The notes under the pieces: model-generated
What the model saw: the letters and a program-made list of their open reading frames with translations, nothing else
The model's database searches: none
What the model was told of the DNA's origin: nothing
Part shown: one piece after another, positions 30,438 through 39,349 of the stretch
Layout of the letters: the number at the start of each line of letters is the position of its first letter
Numbering within the stretch: the first letter of the stretch is position 1
Translations under genes and position numbers: made by a program
Assembly: GCF_008297955.1 (NCBI RefSeq)
Contig: NZ_VTPY01000001.1
Span: 248,001 to 312,000 of the forward strand
DNA: 64,000 nucleotides
From: Billgrantia pellis
GTDB taxonomy: Bacteria; Pseudomonadota; Gammaproteobacteria; Pseudomonadales; Halomonadaceae
Reading direction: 5' to 3'

Positions 30438-31829
30438 ATGGCAGTGCACAACTACGACGTGGTGGTGATTGGTACCGGACCGGCCGGCGAGAGCGCCGCG
30501 ATCAACGCCGCCAAACATGGCAAGCGAGTGGCAGTCGTCGAGAAGCAGCCGGTACTTGGCGGCAACTGCACGCACTGGGGCACGATTCCCTCCAAGGCGC
30601 TTCGCCACCAAGTCAAGCAGATCATGCAGTTCAATACCAACCGCATGTTCCGCGATATCGGGGAGCCTCGCTGGTTCTCCTTTCCCAGGGTGATGGATCG
30701 TTCGCGCATGACCATCGACCAGCAGGTCGAGATGCGCACCAAGTTCTATGCACGCAACCGCATCGACCTGTTCAGCGGTGTGGCTCGCTTCAAGGACGAG
30801 CATACGTTGCTGGTACGTGACCGGCAGGAGGCGCTGGAAGAACTGGTGGCCCAGAAGGTCATCATCGCCACCGGTTCACGCCCTTATCGGCCGGCCGACA
30901 TCAATTTTCGACATCCACGCATCTATGACTCCGATACCATCCTCAGCCTGTCGCATACGCCACGTACCCTGATCATCTTCGGCGCCGGTGTGATCGGCTG
31001 TGAGTACGCCTCGATCTTCTCGGGGCTTGGCGTCAAGGTCGATCTCATCAACAGCCGGGATCGGTTACTGTCTTTCCTGGACGATGAAATCTCCGATGCG
31101 CTCTCCTATCATTTGCGCAAGCATGGTGTGCTGATTCGCCACAACGAGGAGTACGAGCGCGTAGAAGGCGATGAATCCGGGGTCGTGGTCTACCTCAAGT
31201 CGGGCAAGAAGCTGCGCGCCGACGCCTTCCTATGGGCCAACGGGCGCACCGGTAACACTGATGAGCTCGGGCTCGAAAACATCGGTCTCGAGGCCAACGG
31301 CCGCGGCCAGCTGCAGGTCGACGATCACTACCGCACAGGGCTTCCGCACATTTATGCTGCTGGTGACGTGATCGGCTGGCCAAGCTTGGCGAGTGCCGCA
31401 TACGACCAAGGGCTCAATGCATGTGACGAACTGCTCGATCGCGATTACCGCTTCGTCAGCGAAGTACCGACAGGCATCTATACCATTCCCGAGATCAGTT
31501 CTTTCGGCCGCACAGAGCGTGAGCTGACCGAGGCCAAGGTGCCCTATGAGGTCGCTCAGGCCTTCTTCAAGGATACCGCCCGTGCCCAGATCACCGGCGA
31601 TACGGTGGGCATGCTCAAGATTCTCTTCCATCAGGATACGCTGGAGATCTTCGGTATTCATTGCTTCGGCGACCAGGCCTCGGAGATCGTCCACATCGGT
31701 CAAGCGATCATGCAGCAAAAAGGCGAGGCCAATACGCTCAAATATTTTGTCAATACCACGTTCAACTATCCCACCATGGCCGAGGCCTATCGGGTCGCTG
31801 CTCAGAATGGTCTGAATCGGGTGTTCTGA
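30438..31829 (+). CDS. sthA: Soluble pyridine nucleotide transhydrogenase
   Basis: FAD enzyme of 463 residues exchanging hydride between NADPH and NAD+, cytoplasmic. FAD-binding [15 protein letters not shown], then [17 protein letters not shown], where one of the two disulfide cysteines of related lipoamide dehydrogenases is naturally missing, as in SthA. NAD domain [17 protein letters not shown] and C-terminal dimer domain ending [17 protein letters not shown]. It is the last gene of the conserved nqr-nqrM-sth block and ends at a strong terminator. Confidence 0.95.
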   Translation: MAVHNYDVVVIGTGPAGESAAINAAKHGKRVAVVEKQPVLGGNCTHWGTIPSKALRHQVKQIMQFNTNRMFRDIGEPRWFSFPRVMDRSRMTIDQQVEMRTKFYARNRIDLFSGVARFKDEHTLLVRDRQEALEELVAQKVIIATGSRPYRPADINFRHPRIYDSDTILSLSHTPRTLIIFGAGVIGCEYASIFSGLGVKVDLINSRDRLLSFLDDEISDALSYHLRKHGVLIRHNEEYERVEGDESGVVVYLKSGKKLRADAFLWANGRTGNTDELGLENIGLEANGRGQLQVDDHYRTGLPHIYAAGDVIGWPSLASAAYDQGLNACDELLDRDYRFVSEVPTGIYTIPEISSFGRTERELTEAKVPYEVAQAFFKDTARAQITGDTVGMLKILFHQDTLEIFGIHCFGDQASEIVHIGQAIMQQKGEANTLKYFVNTTFNYPTMAEAYRVAAQNGLNRVF

Positions 31830-31871
31830 GCTCTTCCTTTCTTCGTTCGCTTCATTGCCGATGTACCATGA

Positions 31872-31899
31872 CCTGCTCTCGTAAGAGAGCAGGTTTTTT
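31872..31899 (+). terminator. Intrinsic terminator after sthA
   Basis: CCTGCTCTC GTAA GAGAGCAGG followed by six T: a textbook 9-bp stem with tetraloop. It separates the core block from the polysaccharide locus. Confidence 0.92.
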
Positions 31900-32132
31900 C
31901 TGTATCCAGCTTAATTGCGATAAGCCGTCCAAGACGTTATTCCGTAAGAAAGACTAATAGCAAAGTAGTAGATTTTTAATCGGATCAGGAAACCCCTTCC
32001 GGCAGGATGAGGCTGCATGAAAACAGGGTATGGCAAAAACCAACTACGCAAACAGTAAGTACGTTTAGTAACATGCCGAAGGAAAACATAACAATGGAAG
32101 CAATCCTACTGGAACGGAAAAGGAGATCCACC

Positions 32133-32177
32133 ATGAACTCCTCTGGCGGTAGCGTGGCCTGGAATAATCCACCCTGA
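32133..32177 (+). CDS. Candidate 14-codon leader peptide spanning the ops element
   Basis: ATG at 32133 with AAGGAG seven bases upstream encodes MNSSGGSVAWNNPP and stops at 32175-32177. The frame is open further upstream to another ATG at 32007 (56 codons in all), with possible starts at 32073 and 32094, but the 32133 start has the best ribosome site. The ops bases lie inside codons 5-8. It is not similar to anything I recognise. Translation here would put a ribosome behind RNA polymerase at the ops pause, which is why it is listed. Confidence 0.35.
   Translation: MNSSGGSVAWNNPP
32145..32156 (+). promoter_or_regulatory. ops element (RfaH recruitment site)
   Basis: GGCGGTAGCGTG, an exact copy of the E. 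coli ops sequence, on the coding strand 105 bases before the first polysaccharide gene. In enterobacteria ops pauses RNA polymerase and recruits RfaH, which suppresses termination in long surface-polysaccharide and similar operons. Orientation and position fit that role. rfaH itself is not in the window. Confidence 0.8.
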
Positions 32178-32260
32178 AATTTTTTTACTAACGTTTGATA
32201 TAAAAGAGCGAGGTGTCTATGACACGCATTTTAGTTTAAATAATTCGCATCGAGGGCACA

Positions 32261-34357
32261 ATGACGACTCACTATAGGCCTGAGGTCGATGGGCTAAGAG
32301 CCGTGGCCGTTATACCCGTTATACTATTTCATGCTGGTTTCGAAAGCTTCAGTGGCGGGTATGTTGGCGTCGATATATTCTTCGTAATAAGTGGATATTT
32401 AATTACTGGAATAATCTATAACGAAATAGTCGAAGGAAAATTTTCGATCGCGAATTTCTACGAACGGCGTGCGAGGCGGATTCTTCCGGCACTTTTTTTC
32501 GTCAGTATCGTTTGCATGGCCGTGGCATGGGTGTGGATGCTTCCGGATGAGTTCGCGAGTCTGAGCCAGAGCTTGATTGCCGTCAATTTGTTCATTTCCA
32601 ATATCCATTTCTGGCAGGATATGGACTATTTTGCCGGTCCGGCAGAAATGAAGCCTTTTCTGCATACCTGGAGCCTGGCCGTAGAAGAACAGTTCTATCT
32701 GTTTTTTCCTCTTTTCATGCTATTGGCGGGCTGGATTCGGAAAGGGGTACTCATAAGTGTTTTGGCGCTGGGCTTCTTCGCCAGCCTGGCCCTTTCGGAA
32801 TACGCTTCCACGCATCACCCCTCAGCCAACTTCTATCTGCTGCCGACCCGGGCCTGGGAGCTGCTGGCTGGGGCCATTGTTGCCGTTTATCTACATCGGC
32901 ACAGAGCGCAGCCCCCTCTATGGGTGAGTCACTTGGGAGGAGTGGCTGGAATGGCGCTACTCCTCTATGCGATTTTCACCTTCGACCAGAGTATCCCTTT
33001 CCCCGGCCTGTGGGCGCTGATACCTGTGCTTGGAACCGTTCTGATCATACTCGTTGCCGGCGAGAAAGACATTGCAGGAAGAGTCCTGTCCCTTAAGCCA
33101 ATGGTCGGGATCGGTCTGATCAGTTATAGCGCCTATCTTTGGCACCAGCCGGTATTTGCCTTCGCCAGGGAGCGTAGCTTTGGGCCTATCTCCGATGTCG
33201 ACTTCATCTTGTTAAGTATACTCTCCCTGCTGCTGGCCTGGTTCTCCTGGCACTATATCGAACTACCGTTCCGAAACCGAAATCAGTTCACTCGGCCTCA
33301 AATCTTCAAGGGGGCCCTGGCTATGTCTTGCCTGATGATAGGCGTCGGTTTCTACGGTACTTACTCTCAGGGTATTCCCTGGCGCTTCAATGGCGAGATT
33401 GAAAACCTGGTGATGGTGCGTTCTCAAAAGCACATTAATTCGACCTGCCAGAGCACGCCGGGAAACATGCGACCACTTGAAGAAGCGTGCGTATACAACG
33501 AAAGCGGGGATAGGACGGTTGTGGTATGGGGGGATAGCCAGGCAACGCCATTGGTCGGCCCGGTAGCCGAGCGAGTCGATGCGCTAGGTATGAAAGTCAA
33601 ACAATTCGTTTACACCAATTGTCTGCCTATCGCGGGTTATACCCGAAGCGACGAGCCGGAATGTGGCCGCCATAACAATCAGGTTCTGGAGTACATACTG
33701 GAAGATGACAGTGTTGAAATGGTCATCATGCTGGGCCGTTATCCGCTTCAATTTGAGGGTGTTTCGTTCAACAACGGCGAAGGGGGCGTCGAGCACGACG
33801 AAGCCGTGCGTGCCGTTCCCATGGACCGCCTCGATATTGAGGATGAAGAACTTCGCATAGACGTGGTTGGGTCGCTGCTTCAGGAAACCGTCGAAAAAAT
33901 GGCCAACGCGGGAAAGCGGGTCATCCTGATCTATCCGGTGCCCGAGGTGGGATGGGATGTGCCCTATTTGCTGGTCAAGGAAAAAATATTTGGTATCGAA
34001 CGATTCGCCCCTCTCTCGACCAGCTACGATATCTTCAAGCAGCGCGCGGCAACGGCCTACGAACAAATTTCCAGGATCGTCGAGCACGATAATCTATTGA
34101 AAATCGAGCCAGCCAGCATTTTCTGCGATACCTACTTGCCCAGTCGGTGCGCAACCCAGATCGAAGATGAACTTCTCTATTATGACAATAACCACTTGAG
34201 CGTATCCGGAGCCTCGATGCTGGTTGCGAGAATATTTGAAGAGATGGAAAGCAAAGGGTGGATGAGCGAGGAGGAGCTTAAGCTGAGCATGCTGAGCGGC
34301 GGTTCACATGCAATACAACATGACGAATCTGAATTTCTGCAAAGGGAGGCGAGATAA
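32261..34357 (+). CDS. OafA/YrhL-type acyltransferase with SGNH domain (first copy)
   Basis: 698 residues. The N-terminal acyltransferase-3 domain (about 1-345, ten or so membrane helices) begins YRPEVDGLRAVAVIPVILFHAGF, with the conserved His of LFHAG and a GVDIFFVISGYLI motif. A C-terminal SGNH/GDSL-like domain has WGDSQA (about residue 423) and a late DNNH (about 643) as catalytic serine and Asp/His. Such proteins O-acetylate or otherwise O-acylate sugars of O-antigen or exopolysaccharide at the membrane. First gene after the ops leader; its stop overlaps the next start. Confidence 0.88.
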   Translation: MTTHYRPEVDGLRAVAVIPVILFHAGFESFSGGYVGVDIFFVISGYLITGIIYNEIVEGKFSIANFYERRARRILPALFFVSIVCMAVAWVWMLPDEFASLSQSLIAVNLFISNIHFWQDMDYFAGPAEMKPFLHTWSLAVEEQFYLFFPLFMLLAGWIRKGVLISVLALGFFASLALSEYASTHHPSANFYLLPTRAWELLAGAIVAVYLHRHRAQPPLWVSHLGGVAGMALLLYAIFTFDQSIPFPGLWALIPVLGTVLIILVAGEKDIAGRVLSLKPMVGIGLISYSAYLWHQPVFAFARERSFGPISDVDFILLSILSLLLAWFSWHYIELPFRNRNQFTRPQIFKGALAMSCLMIGVGFYGTYSQGIPWRFNGEIENLVMVRSQKHINSTCQSTPGNMRPLEEACVYNESGDRTVVVWGDSQATPLVGPVAERVDALGMKVKQFVYTNCLPIAGYTRSDEPECGRHNNQVLEYILEDDSVEMVIMLGRYPLQFEGVSFNNGEGGVEHDEAVRAVPMDRLDIEDEELRIDVVGSLLQETVEKMANAGKRVILIYPVPEVGWDVPYLLVKEKIFGIERFAPLSTSYDIFKQRAATAYEQISRIVEHDNLLKIEPASIFCDTYLPSRCATQIEDELLYYDNNHLSVSGASMLVARIFEEMESKGWMSEEELKLSMLSGGSHAIQHDESEFLQREAR

Positions 34358-35403
34358 TGAGAATATTGATCATGGGGAACATGGGGTATGTTGGGCCCGC
34401 CGTCGTAAAGGAGCTAAAGCGGCAACATCCTGAGTCAGTGTTGCATGGCTACGACAATGCCTATTTTGCTCATTGCCTGACGGGAGTAGAGCGAGTTCCG
34501 GAAAGTTACCTGGAAAGGCAATACTATGGAGACATTCGCCATCTTCCAGATGGCATGCTGGAAGGCTATAACGCTGTGGTACAGCTTGCGGCCGTTTCCA
34601 ATGACCCCATGGGCAATCGCTTCGAGACCGTTACCCAAGAAATCAACCAGCAAGCTACCGTAAGCATTGCCAGACAGGCGGCGCAGTCCGGCGTGAGCCA
34701 TTTCGTTTTCGCGTCGAGTTGTAGCGTGTATGGGCTCGCTAGCGGGGAACCCCGCAAGGAGGCCGACCCTCTCGCGCCGATGACCGCTTATGCCAGGTCA
34801 AAGATCGGTGCCGAAGATGCGCTTGCTGGCATCGAAGGGGAAATGGTCATCACCAATCTGCGGTTTGCGACCGCCTGTGGCATGTCGGCACGCCTTCGTC
34901 TGGATCTGGTGTTGAATGACTTCGTTGCCTGTGCCCTCTCACAGAAAAAAATCACCGTGCTCAGCGATGGAACACCGTGGCGGCCTTTGATTGATGTCCG
35001 TGACATGGCGAGAGCGATCGACTGGGCCGTTCAGCGGCAGGTGAGCAACGGGGGGCGCATTCTCAGCGTCAATACCGGTTCCAATCGCCGCAATCACCAA
35101 GTGCGCGACCTGGCTGAGGCCGTCGCAGGTGCGATTCTCGGGACGACCGTGCACATCAATGAGACAGAAGCCGTCGATAGCCGCTCTTACAAGGTGGACT
35201 TTAGCCTTTTCGAGGAATTGGCCCCTGACCATCAACCCCAGATGACTCTTCAGAATTCCATCCAAGGCTTAGTGGAAGGGTTATCTCGCATGCGCTTCTC
35301 GGATGTAAAGTTCCGGGATTCCCATCTAATGAGGCTGAAAATCTTGCAAGCTCATGTCGAGCAGGGACGCCTGACAGAGAACCTGGAGTGGACAGGGAAA
35401 TAG
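34357..35403 (+). CDS. NAD-dependent sugar epimerase/dehydratase (SDR family)
   Basis: 348 residues of extended short-chain dehydrogenase type: nucleotide-binding GNMGYVG at residues 7-13, SSCSVYG catalytic Ser region, and YARSK giving the Tyr-x3-Lys pair (about residue 145). It acts on an NDP-sugar, but which one cannot be read from the sequence. The neighbours suggest a CDP- or dTDP-deoxysugar. It overlaps the acyltransferase stop by one base (TAATG) with AAAGGGAGG upstream. Confidence 0.85.
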   Translation: MRILIMGNMGYVGPAVVKELKRQHPESVLHGYDNAYFAHCLTGVERVPESYLERQYYGDIRHLPDGMLEGYNAVVQLAAVSNDPMGNRFETVTQEINQQATVSIARQAAQSGVSHFVFASSCSVYGLASGEPRKEADPLAPMTAYARSKIGAEDALAGIEGEMVITNLRFATACGMSARLRLDLVLNDFVACALSQKKITVLSDGTPWRPLIDVRDMARAIDWAVQRQVSNGGRILSVNTGSNRRNHQVRDLAEAVAGAILGTTVHINETEAVDSRSYKVDFSLFEELAPDHQPQMTLQNSIQGLVEGLSRMRFSDVKFRDSHLMRLKILQAHVEQGRLTENLEWTGK

Positions 35404-35460
35404 AACGCAGCTTGAGCACTTACCATAAGAAACAATTGAGTGTCTAGAGGGAGAGTTTTT

Positions 35461-36237
35461 ATGAAAGTCGTAATTCTTGCTGGTGGCTTCGGAACCCGCC
35501 TGAGTGAGGAAACATCCATCCGTCCCAAGCCAATGGTAGAGGTGGGTGGGCGACCCATCCTTTGGCACATTATGAAACTTTATTCCCATTATGGGTTCAA
35601 GGATTTTGTGATTCTAGGCGGTTATAAAGTTGACTACATTCGTAATTATTTTCTCAATTATCGTGGCAGGCAGACCGATTACACGATCGATTTGAAAACG
35701 GGGCGCGTCGAATGGCTAAACGGCGTAAGTGAGGACTGGAACGTGACGGTCCTAGACACCGGCGCAGACTCGCTGACGGGGGGCAGGATAAAGCGGGCCA
35801 AACATCTCATCGACGGTGAAACTTTCTGCCTGACGTATGGAGATGGTGTCAGCGATGTGGATATCGGAAAACTGGTCGAAAGCCACAAGACTTCAGGTTG
35901 CTGGTGCACGCTGACGGCGGTTACCCAGCCGGGACGCTATGGTGCACTCAGGTTGGACGAGAGCAGCAATCACGTCATGGCATTCCGTGAAAAGGGAGCC
36001 GTGGACGGAGGCTTGATCAACGGTGGTTTCTTCGTCTGCGAGCCCGAAGTGCTGGATTTGATCGACGATGATCGAACGACCTGGGAGAACGAGCCCATGG
36101 AGCGCATGGTTCAGATGGGAAAGTTGGGTTACTACCATCATGAGGGCTACTGGCAAAGCATGGACTCGCTGCGTGACAAGATGGTACTCGAGGCGGCATG
36201 GGCCGACACGCCTCCGTGGAAAGTTTGGAAAGACTGA
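35461..36237 (+). CDS. rfbF: Glucose-1-phosphate cytidylyltransferase
   Basis: 258 residues making CDP-glucose, the entry to CDP-3,6-dideoxyhexose and branched sugar pathways. The signature GGFGTRLSEETSIRPKPMVE, WHIMKLYSHYG, and the CLTYGDGVSDV motif (metal-binding Asp) are all clear, and family length is 257. The ATG at 35461 was chosen over an in-frame upstream codon because the canonical protein starts MKVVILAGG. A CDP-glucose 4,6-dehydratase (rfbG) is not seen beside it. Confidence 0.93.
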   Translation: MKVVILAGGFGTRLSEETSIRPKPMVEVGGRPILWHIMKLYSHYGFKDFVILGGYKVDYIRNYFLNYRGRQTDYTIDLKTGRVEWLNGVSEDWNVTVLDTGADSLTGGRIKRAKHLIDGETFCLTYGDGVSDVDIGKLVESHKTSGCWCTLTAVTQPGRYGALRLDESSNHVMAFREKGAVDGGLINGGFFVCEPEVLDLIDDDRTTWENEPMERMVQMGKLGYYHHEGYWQSMDSLRDKMVLEAAWADTPPWKVWKD

Positions 36238-36290
36238 TCGGACAGTTTTCCTAAGCGTCTTCAACCATCAGCCAGGATGCAAAAAGACCG

Positions 36291-37628
36291 ATGATCATCG
36301 TAGATACGGCTTTAGCCAAACGAGAAGCAGACAACAAACCGATACGTGTCGGCATGATCGGCGCGGGTTTCCAGGGAAAGGGCATCGGGTTGCAGATCCT
36401 GACCGCGACACCTGGCATGACCCTCTGCGCCATCGCGAATCGGCACATCGAATCGGCCGTCAGGGTATACGAGCAGGTAGGGATCGACCCTGAGCGATGC
36501 GATACGACGGCGAGTATCGAATCGGCAATCGCCAGAGGCCAGCCCGTAGTGACGGAAGATGCCAAGGCAATGGCCGCTTCGGATGGCCTGGATGCCATCA
36601 TCGAGGTCACGGGCTCTATCGAATATGCGGCCGAGGCCGTGTTGACTGCCATCGCCAGCGGCAAACACGTCATCCAGATGAATGCGGAGCTCGATGGAAC
36701 GATCGGTCCCATCTTGAAGCGCAAGGCAGAACAAGCCGGTGTGATCTATACCTTTTCGGACGGTGACCAGCCGGGGGTACAGATGAACCTGCTTCGGTTC
36801 ACTGAAGGACTGGGGATCAAGCCTGTGCTGTGCGGGAACATCAAGGGATTGCATGATCCGTACCGTAATCCCGAAACGCAACGTGCGTTTGCGGAGCGAT
36901 GGGGCCAAAAGCCTGCGATGGTCGCCTCCTTCGCTGATGGCACGAAGATTTCATTCGAACAGGCGATCGTGGCGAATGGGACGGGAATGCAAGTCGCGCG
37001 CCGCGGTATGCTCGGCCCCGATTTCTCGAATGGCGATCCTGGCTCACCGCTGGTCCCCATCGAAGAGACGCTATCCCGCTTCGAGCCTTACCTGGATGCC
37101 TCGGGACCCGGGCTCGTCGACTACGTGGTGGGCGCGCGGCCAGGCCCAGGCGTCTTCGTCATCGGAACCGTGTCCGATCCGCGAAAGCAGCACTATCTCG
37201 AACTCTACAAGCTGGGAAAGGGGCCTTACTACTGCTTCTATACACCCTACCACCTCTGTCATTTCGAAGTGCCGACCTCGGTCGCACGAGCCGTGTTGTT
37301 CAATGATCCAGTACTCACCCCGCGTGGCGCACCGACGGTCGGAGTGATAGCCATGGCGAAGAAGGATCTCAAGGAGGGAGCACACATTGGGGAGTTTGGC
37401 GGTTTCGAAGTGTACGGAGTCGCCGAGAACATGGACGTCATCCGCAGAGAGAGGCTTTTGCCCATTGGCCTGGCACTCGATTGCGTAGTAAGGAAGCGCA
37501 TAGAAAAGGATGCGCCGTTGACTGTCGATGATGTCCAGTTCCCCGAGGGGCGCCTAATTGACCGGTTGTATCGCGAGCAGGAACATATTTTCTTTGGGAA
37601 TAGCGGAGAAGAAAGGGGGAAGTTATGA
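36291..37628 (+). CDS. NAD(P)-dependent oxidoreductase with SAF domain
   Basis: 445 residues. The Rossmann part (RVGMIGAGFQGKGIGLQIL) resembles homoserine dehydrogenase and Gfo/Idh/MocA-type NAD(P) domains. A SAF-like domain lies near the C-terminus (GAHIGEFGGFEVYG to RLLPIGLALDCVVRK). Proteins like this occur in polysaccharide clusters near rfbF and rmlC, but I do not know the reaction. The stop overlaps the next gene (ATGA). Confidence 0.75.
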   Translation: MIIVDTALAKREADNKPIRVGMIGAGFQGKGIGLQILTATPGMTLCAIANRHIESAVRVYEQVGIDPERCDTTASIESAIARGQPVVTEDAKAMAASDGLDAIIEVTGSIEYAAEAVLTAIASGKHVIQMNAELDGTIGPILKRKAEQAGVIYTFSDGDQPGVQMNLLRFTEGLGIKPVLCGNIKGLHDPYRNPETQRAFAERWGQKPAMVASFADGTKISFEQAIVANGTGMQVARRGMLGPDFSNGDPGSPLVPIEETLSRFEPYLDASGPGLVDYVVGARPGPGVFVIGTVSDPRKQHYLELYKLGKGPYYCFYTPYHLCHFEVPTSVARAVLFNDPVLTPRGAPTVGVIAMAKKDLKEGAHIGEFGGFEVYGVAENMDVIRRERLLPIGLALDCVVRKRIEKDAPLTVDDVQFPEGRLIDRLYREQEHIFFGNSGEERGKL

Positions 37629-38173
37629 GGTTTATCCCGACAGACCTCAAGGATGCCTACCTGGTGGAACTTGAGCCTCGTGGTGACGATAGGGGTTTCT
37701 TTGCAAGAACCATGTGCCGAGAAGAATTTTCCGTGATTGGGATTGAAAGTGATTTCGTTCAGCAAAACATCTCCTACTCGGCCCAGCGAGGCACGCTTCG
37801 TGGCTTACACTTTCAAAAATCTCCGCATGGGGAGGATAAGCTGATTCGTTGCATCAGCGGAGCCATCGTTGATGTTATCGTCGACATCCGGCAGGATTCT
37901 CCCACTTATATGCAGCACCAAATGTTCGAACTGACCAGTAGGAATAGGCTGCAGCTTTTTGTGCCCAAGGGGTTTGCTCACTCTTTCATGACACTGGAAG
38001 AAAACGTCGAAGTCAGTTATCTCGTAACAACTCGCTATACACCTTCATCCGAAGACGGACTAAGGTATGATGACGAGGCCCTCGGTATCGAATGGCCTCT
38101 GCCGGTTTCGGTCATCTCTGACAAGGATGCCAATTGGCCATTGATAAGCCAGCGTGACGGTCGGCTTTATTAA
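37625..38173 (+). CDS. dTDP-4-dehydrorhamnose 3,5-epimerase-like protein
   Basis: 182-residue RmlC-type cupin. Visible are EPRGDDRGFFARTMC, QQNISYSAQRGTLRGLHFQ with the catalytic His in RGLHFQ, and the late GFAHSF. Probably epimerises C3 and/or C5 of a 4-keto NDP-sugar. RmlA, RmlB and RmlD are not in the window, so rhamnose itself is not implied; a CDP-sugar partner fits the neighbouring rfbF. Starts by overlap with the SAF oxidoreductase. Confidence 0.88.
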   Translation: MRFIPTDLKDAYLVELEPRGDDRGFFARTMCREEFSVIGIESDFVQQNISYSAQRGTLRGLHFQKSPHGEDKLIRCISGAIVDVIVDIRQDSPTYMQHQMFELTSRNRLQLFVPKGFAHSFMTLEENVEVSYLVTTRYTPSSEDGLRYDDEALGIEWPLPVSVISDKDANWPLISQRDGRLY

Positions 38174-38212
38174 GGAAAACAAATTTAAAGCGATGATCGC
38201 AGGGAGAACATC

Positions 38213-39241
38213 ATGGCAAGCAAAGTGATCGGCGTTATCCTTACGTATAATCGAAAGGAGCTGCTCGAACTCTGTCTCAAGGCCGTTCACTCCCAGACCC
38301 GTCCTTGTGACATGGTCCTGGTCATCAATAACGCCAGCACCGATGAAACGCTGGAGTTCCTGAAAAGCGGTAAGTACCCGGACATTAAAGTTTACACTCT
38401 AAAGCGAAATGTGGGTGCGGCAGGAGGTTTCAACGCTGGATTTCGGTTGGCCTACGATAATGGCGCAGACCATGTCTGGATGATGGATGATGACGTTATA
38501 CCTGAACCAGAGGCACTGGAGAAGTTACTGAATGCTGATGAATTTCTTGAAAAAAGAGGTATGAGAAGGAGCTACCTGCTTTCCACTGCCTATACAGAAC
38601 ATGGCCAGATAACCAATACGCCACAGGTCAGCAGCGCAAAGAACAGGGCAGGCTATTTTGATTGGCCTGAGCAATTGGAGAATGGCTTGGTAGCAGTCGG
38701 AAGCGGTACCTTCGTCTCAATTCTTGTTCCTCGAACTACATTGGAGAAATACGGACTTCCCATCTCGTCGATGTATATTTGGGGGGAAGACGCCGAATTC
38801 ACCTTGCGGATTACCCGCGAAGATCCAGGATATCTGGTAGGCACCAGTCATGTTGTTCACTTACGACATGGAGGTGGCACGATAAGTATTGTTACCGAGT
38901 CTAACCCTACGAGGATAGGGTATTACAAGAATTTCATTAGAAATAATTTGTATATATCTAAGAATTACAAGACGAAGCGCAGGACAATCTCTATTTTCTT
39001 CAATAATTTCGTGCTTGCCTTGAAGATGTTGGTTAAGAAGCGACCCTACAAGGCATGGGTCATCATGCTGGGGCTGATGAAAAGTTTTGGTTTTAAACCA
39101 AAAGTGGAATACGTGGACAGTGATTACGACTATTCAAATGTCGAGGTGTCATTTCCTGAAATTAGCCTTGATGCGTCTAATAGTACAAAAAAAGTTCGTA
39201 TGGAAGATATTTCTCAGTTGGGATATGTGCGACCAACTTAA
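38213..39241 (+). CDS. Glycosyltransferase family 2 (GlfT2/rhamnosyl-like)
   Basis: 342 residues. GT-A opening VIGVILTYNRKELLELCLKA, VINNASTDET, and the metal-binding WMMDDDVIPE (about residues 90-99). A later WGEDAEF corresponds to the catalytic-base region of this subgroup. The C-terminal part is AT-rich and basic. GAGGGAG-type ribosome site (GCAGGGAG) before ATG 38213. Sugar specificity unknown. Confidence 0.88.
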   Translation: MASKVIGVILTYNRKELLELCLKAVHSQTRPCDMVLVINNASTDETLEFLKSGKYPDIKVYTLKRNVGAAGGFNAGFRLAYDNGADHVWMMDDDVIPEPEALEKLLNADEFLEKRGMRRSYLLSTAYTEHGQITNTPQVSSAKNRAGYFDWPEQLENGLVAVGSGTFVSILVPRTTLEKYGLPISSMYIWGEDAEFTLRITREDPGYLVGTSHVVHLRHGGGTISIVTESNPTRIGYYKNFIRNNLYISKNYKTKRRTISIFFNNFVLALKMLVKKRPYKAWVIMLGLMKSFGFKPKVEYVDSDYDYSNVEVSFPEISLDASNSTKKVRMEDISQLGYVRPT

Positions 39242-39349
39242 CGATTGCTAGCGAAAAGGTAAGGGCAAGGAGATACGCCGCGGCTAAAGACACGCTCAAT
39301 GTCTAAATTGGAGCCGCTTATTGTAGCAAACGGCATAAAGGAATAACTC

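Larger units (their letters stand above)
31900..32260 (+). promoter_or_regulatory. Leader of the polysaccharide locus
   Basis: About 360 AT-rich bases between the sthA terminator and the first acyltransferase gene. It contains the ops element (32145-32156), a short leader ORF around it, and a TATAAA at 32199 just before the first gene. A promoter is expected between 31900 and 32000, but no pair of -35/-10 boxes is convincing. Confidence 0.6.
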
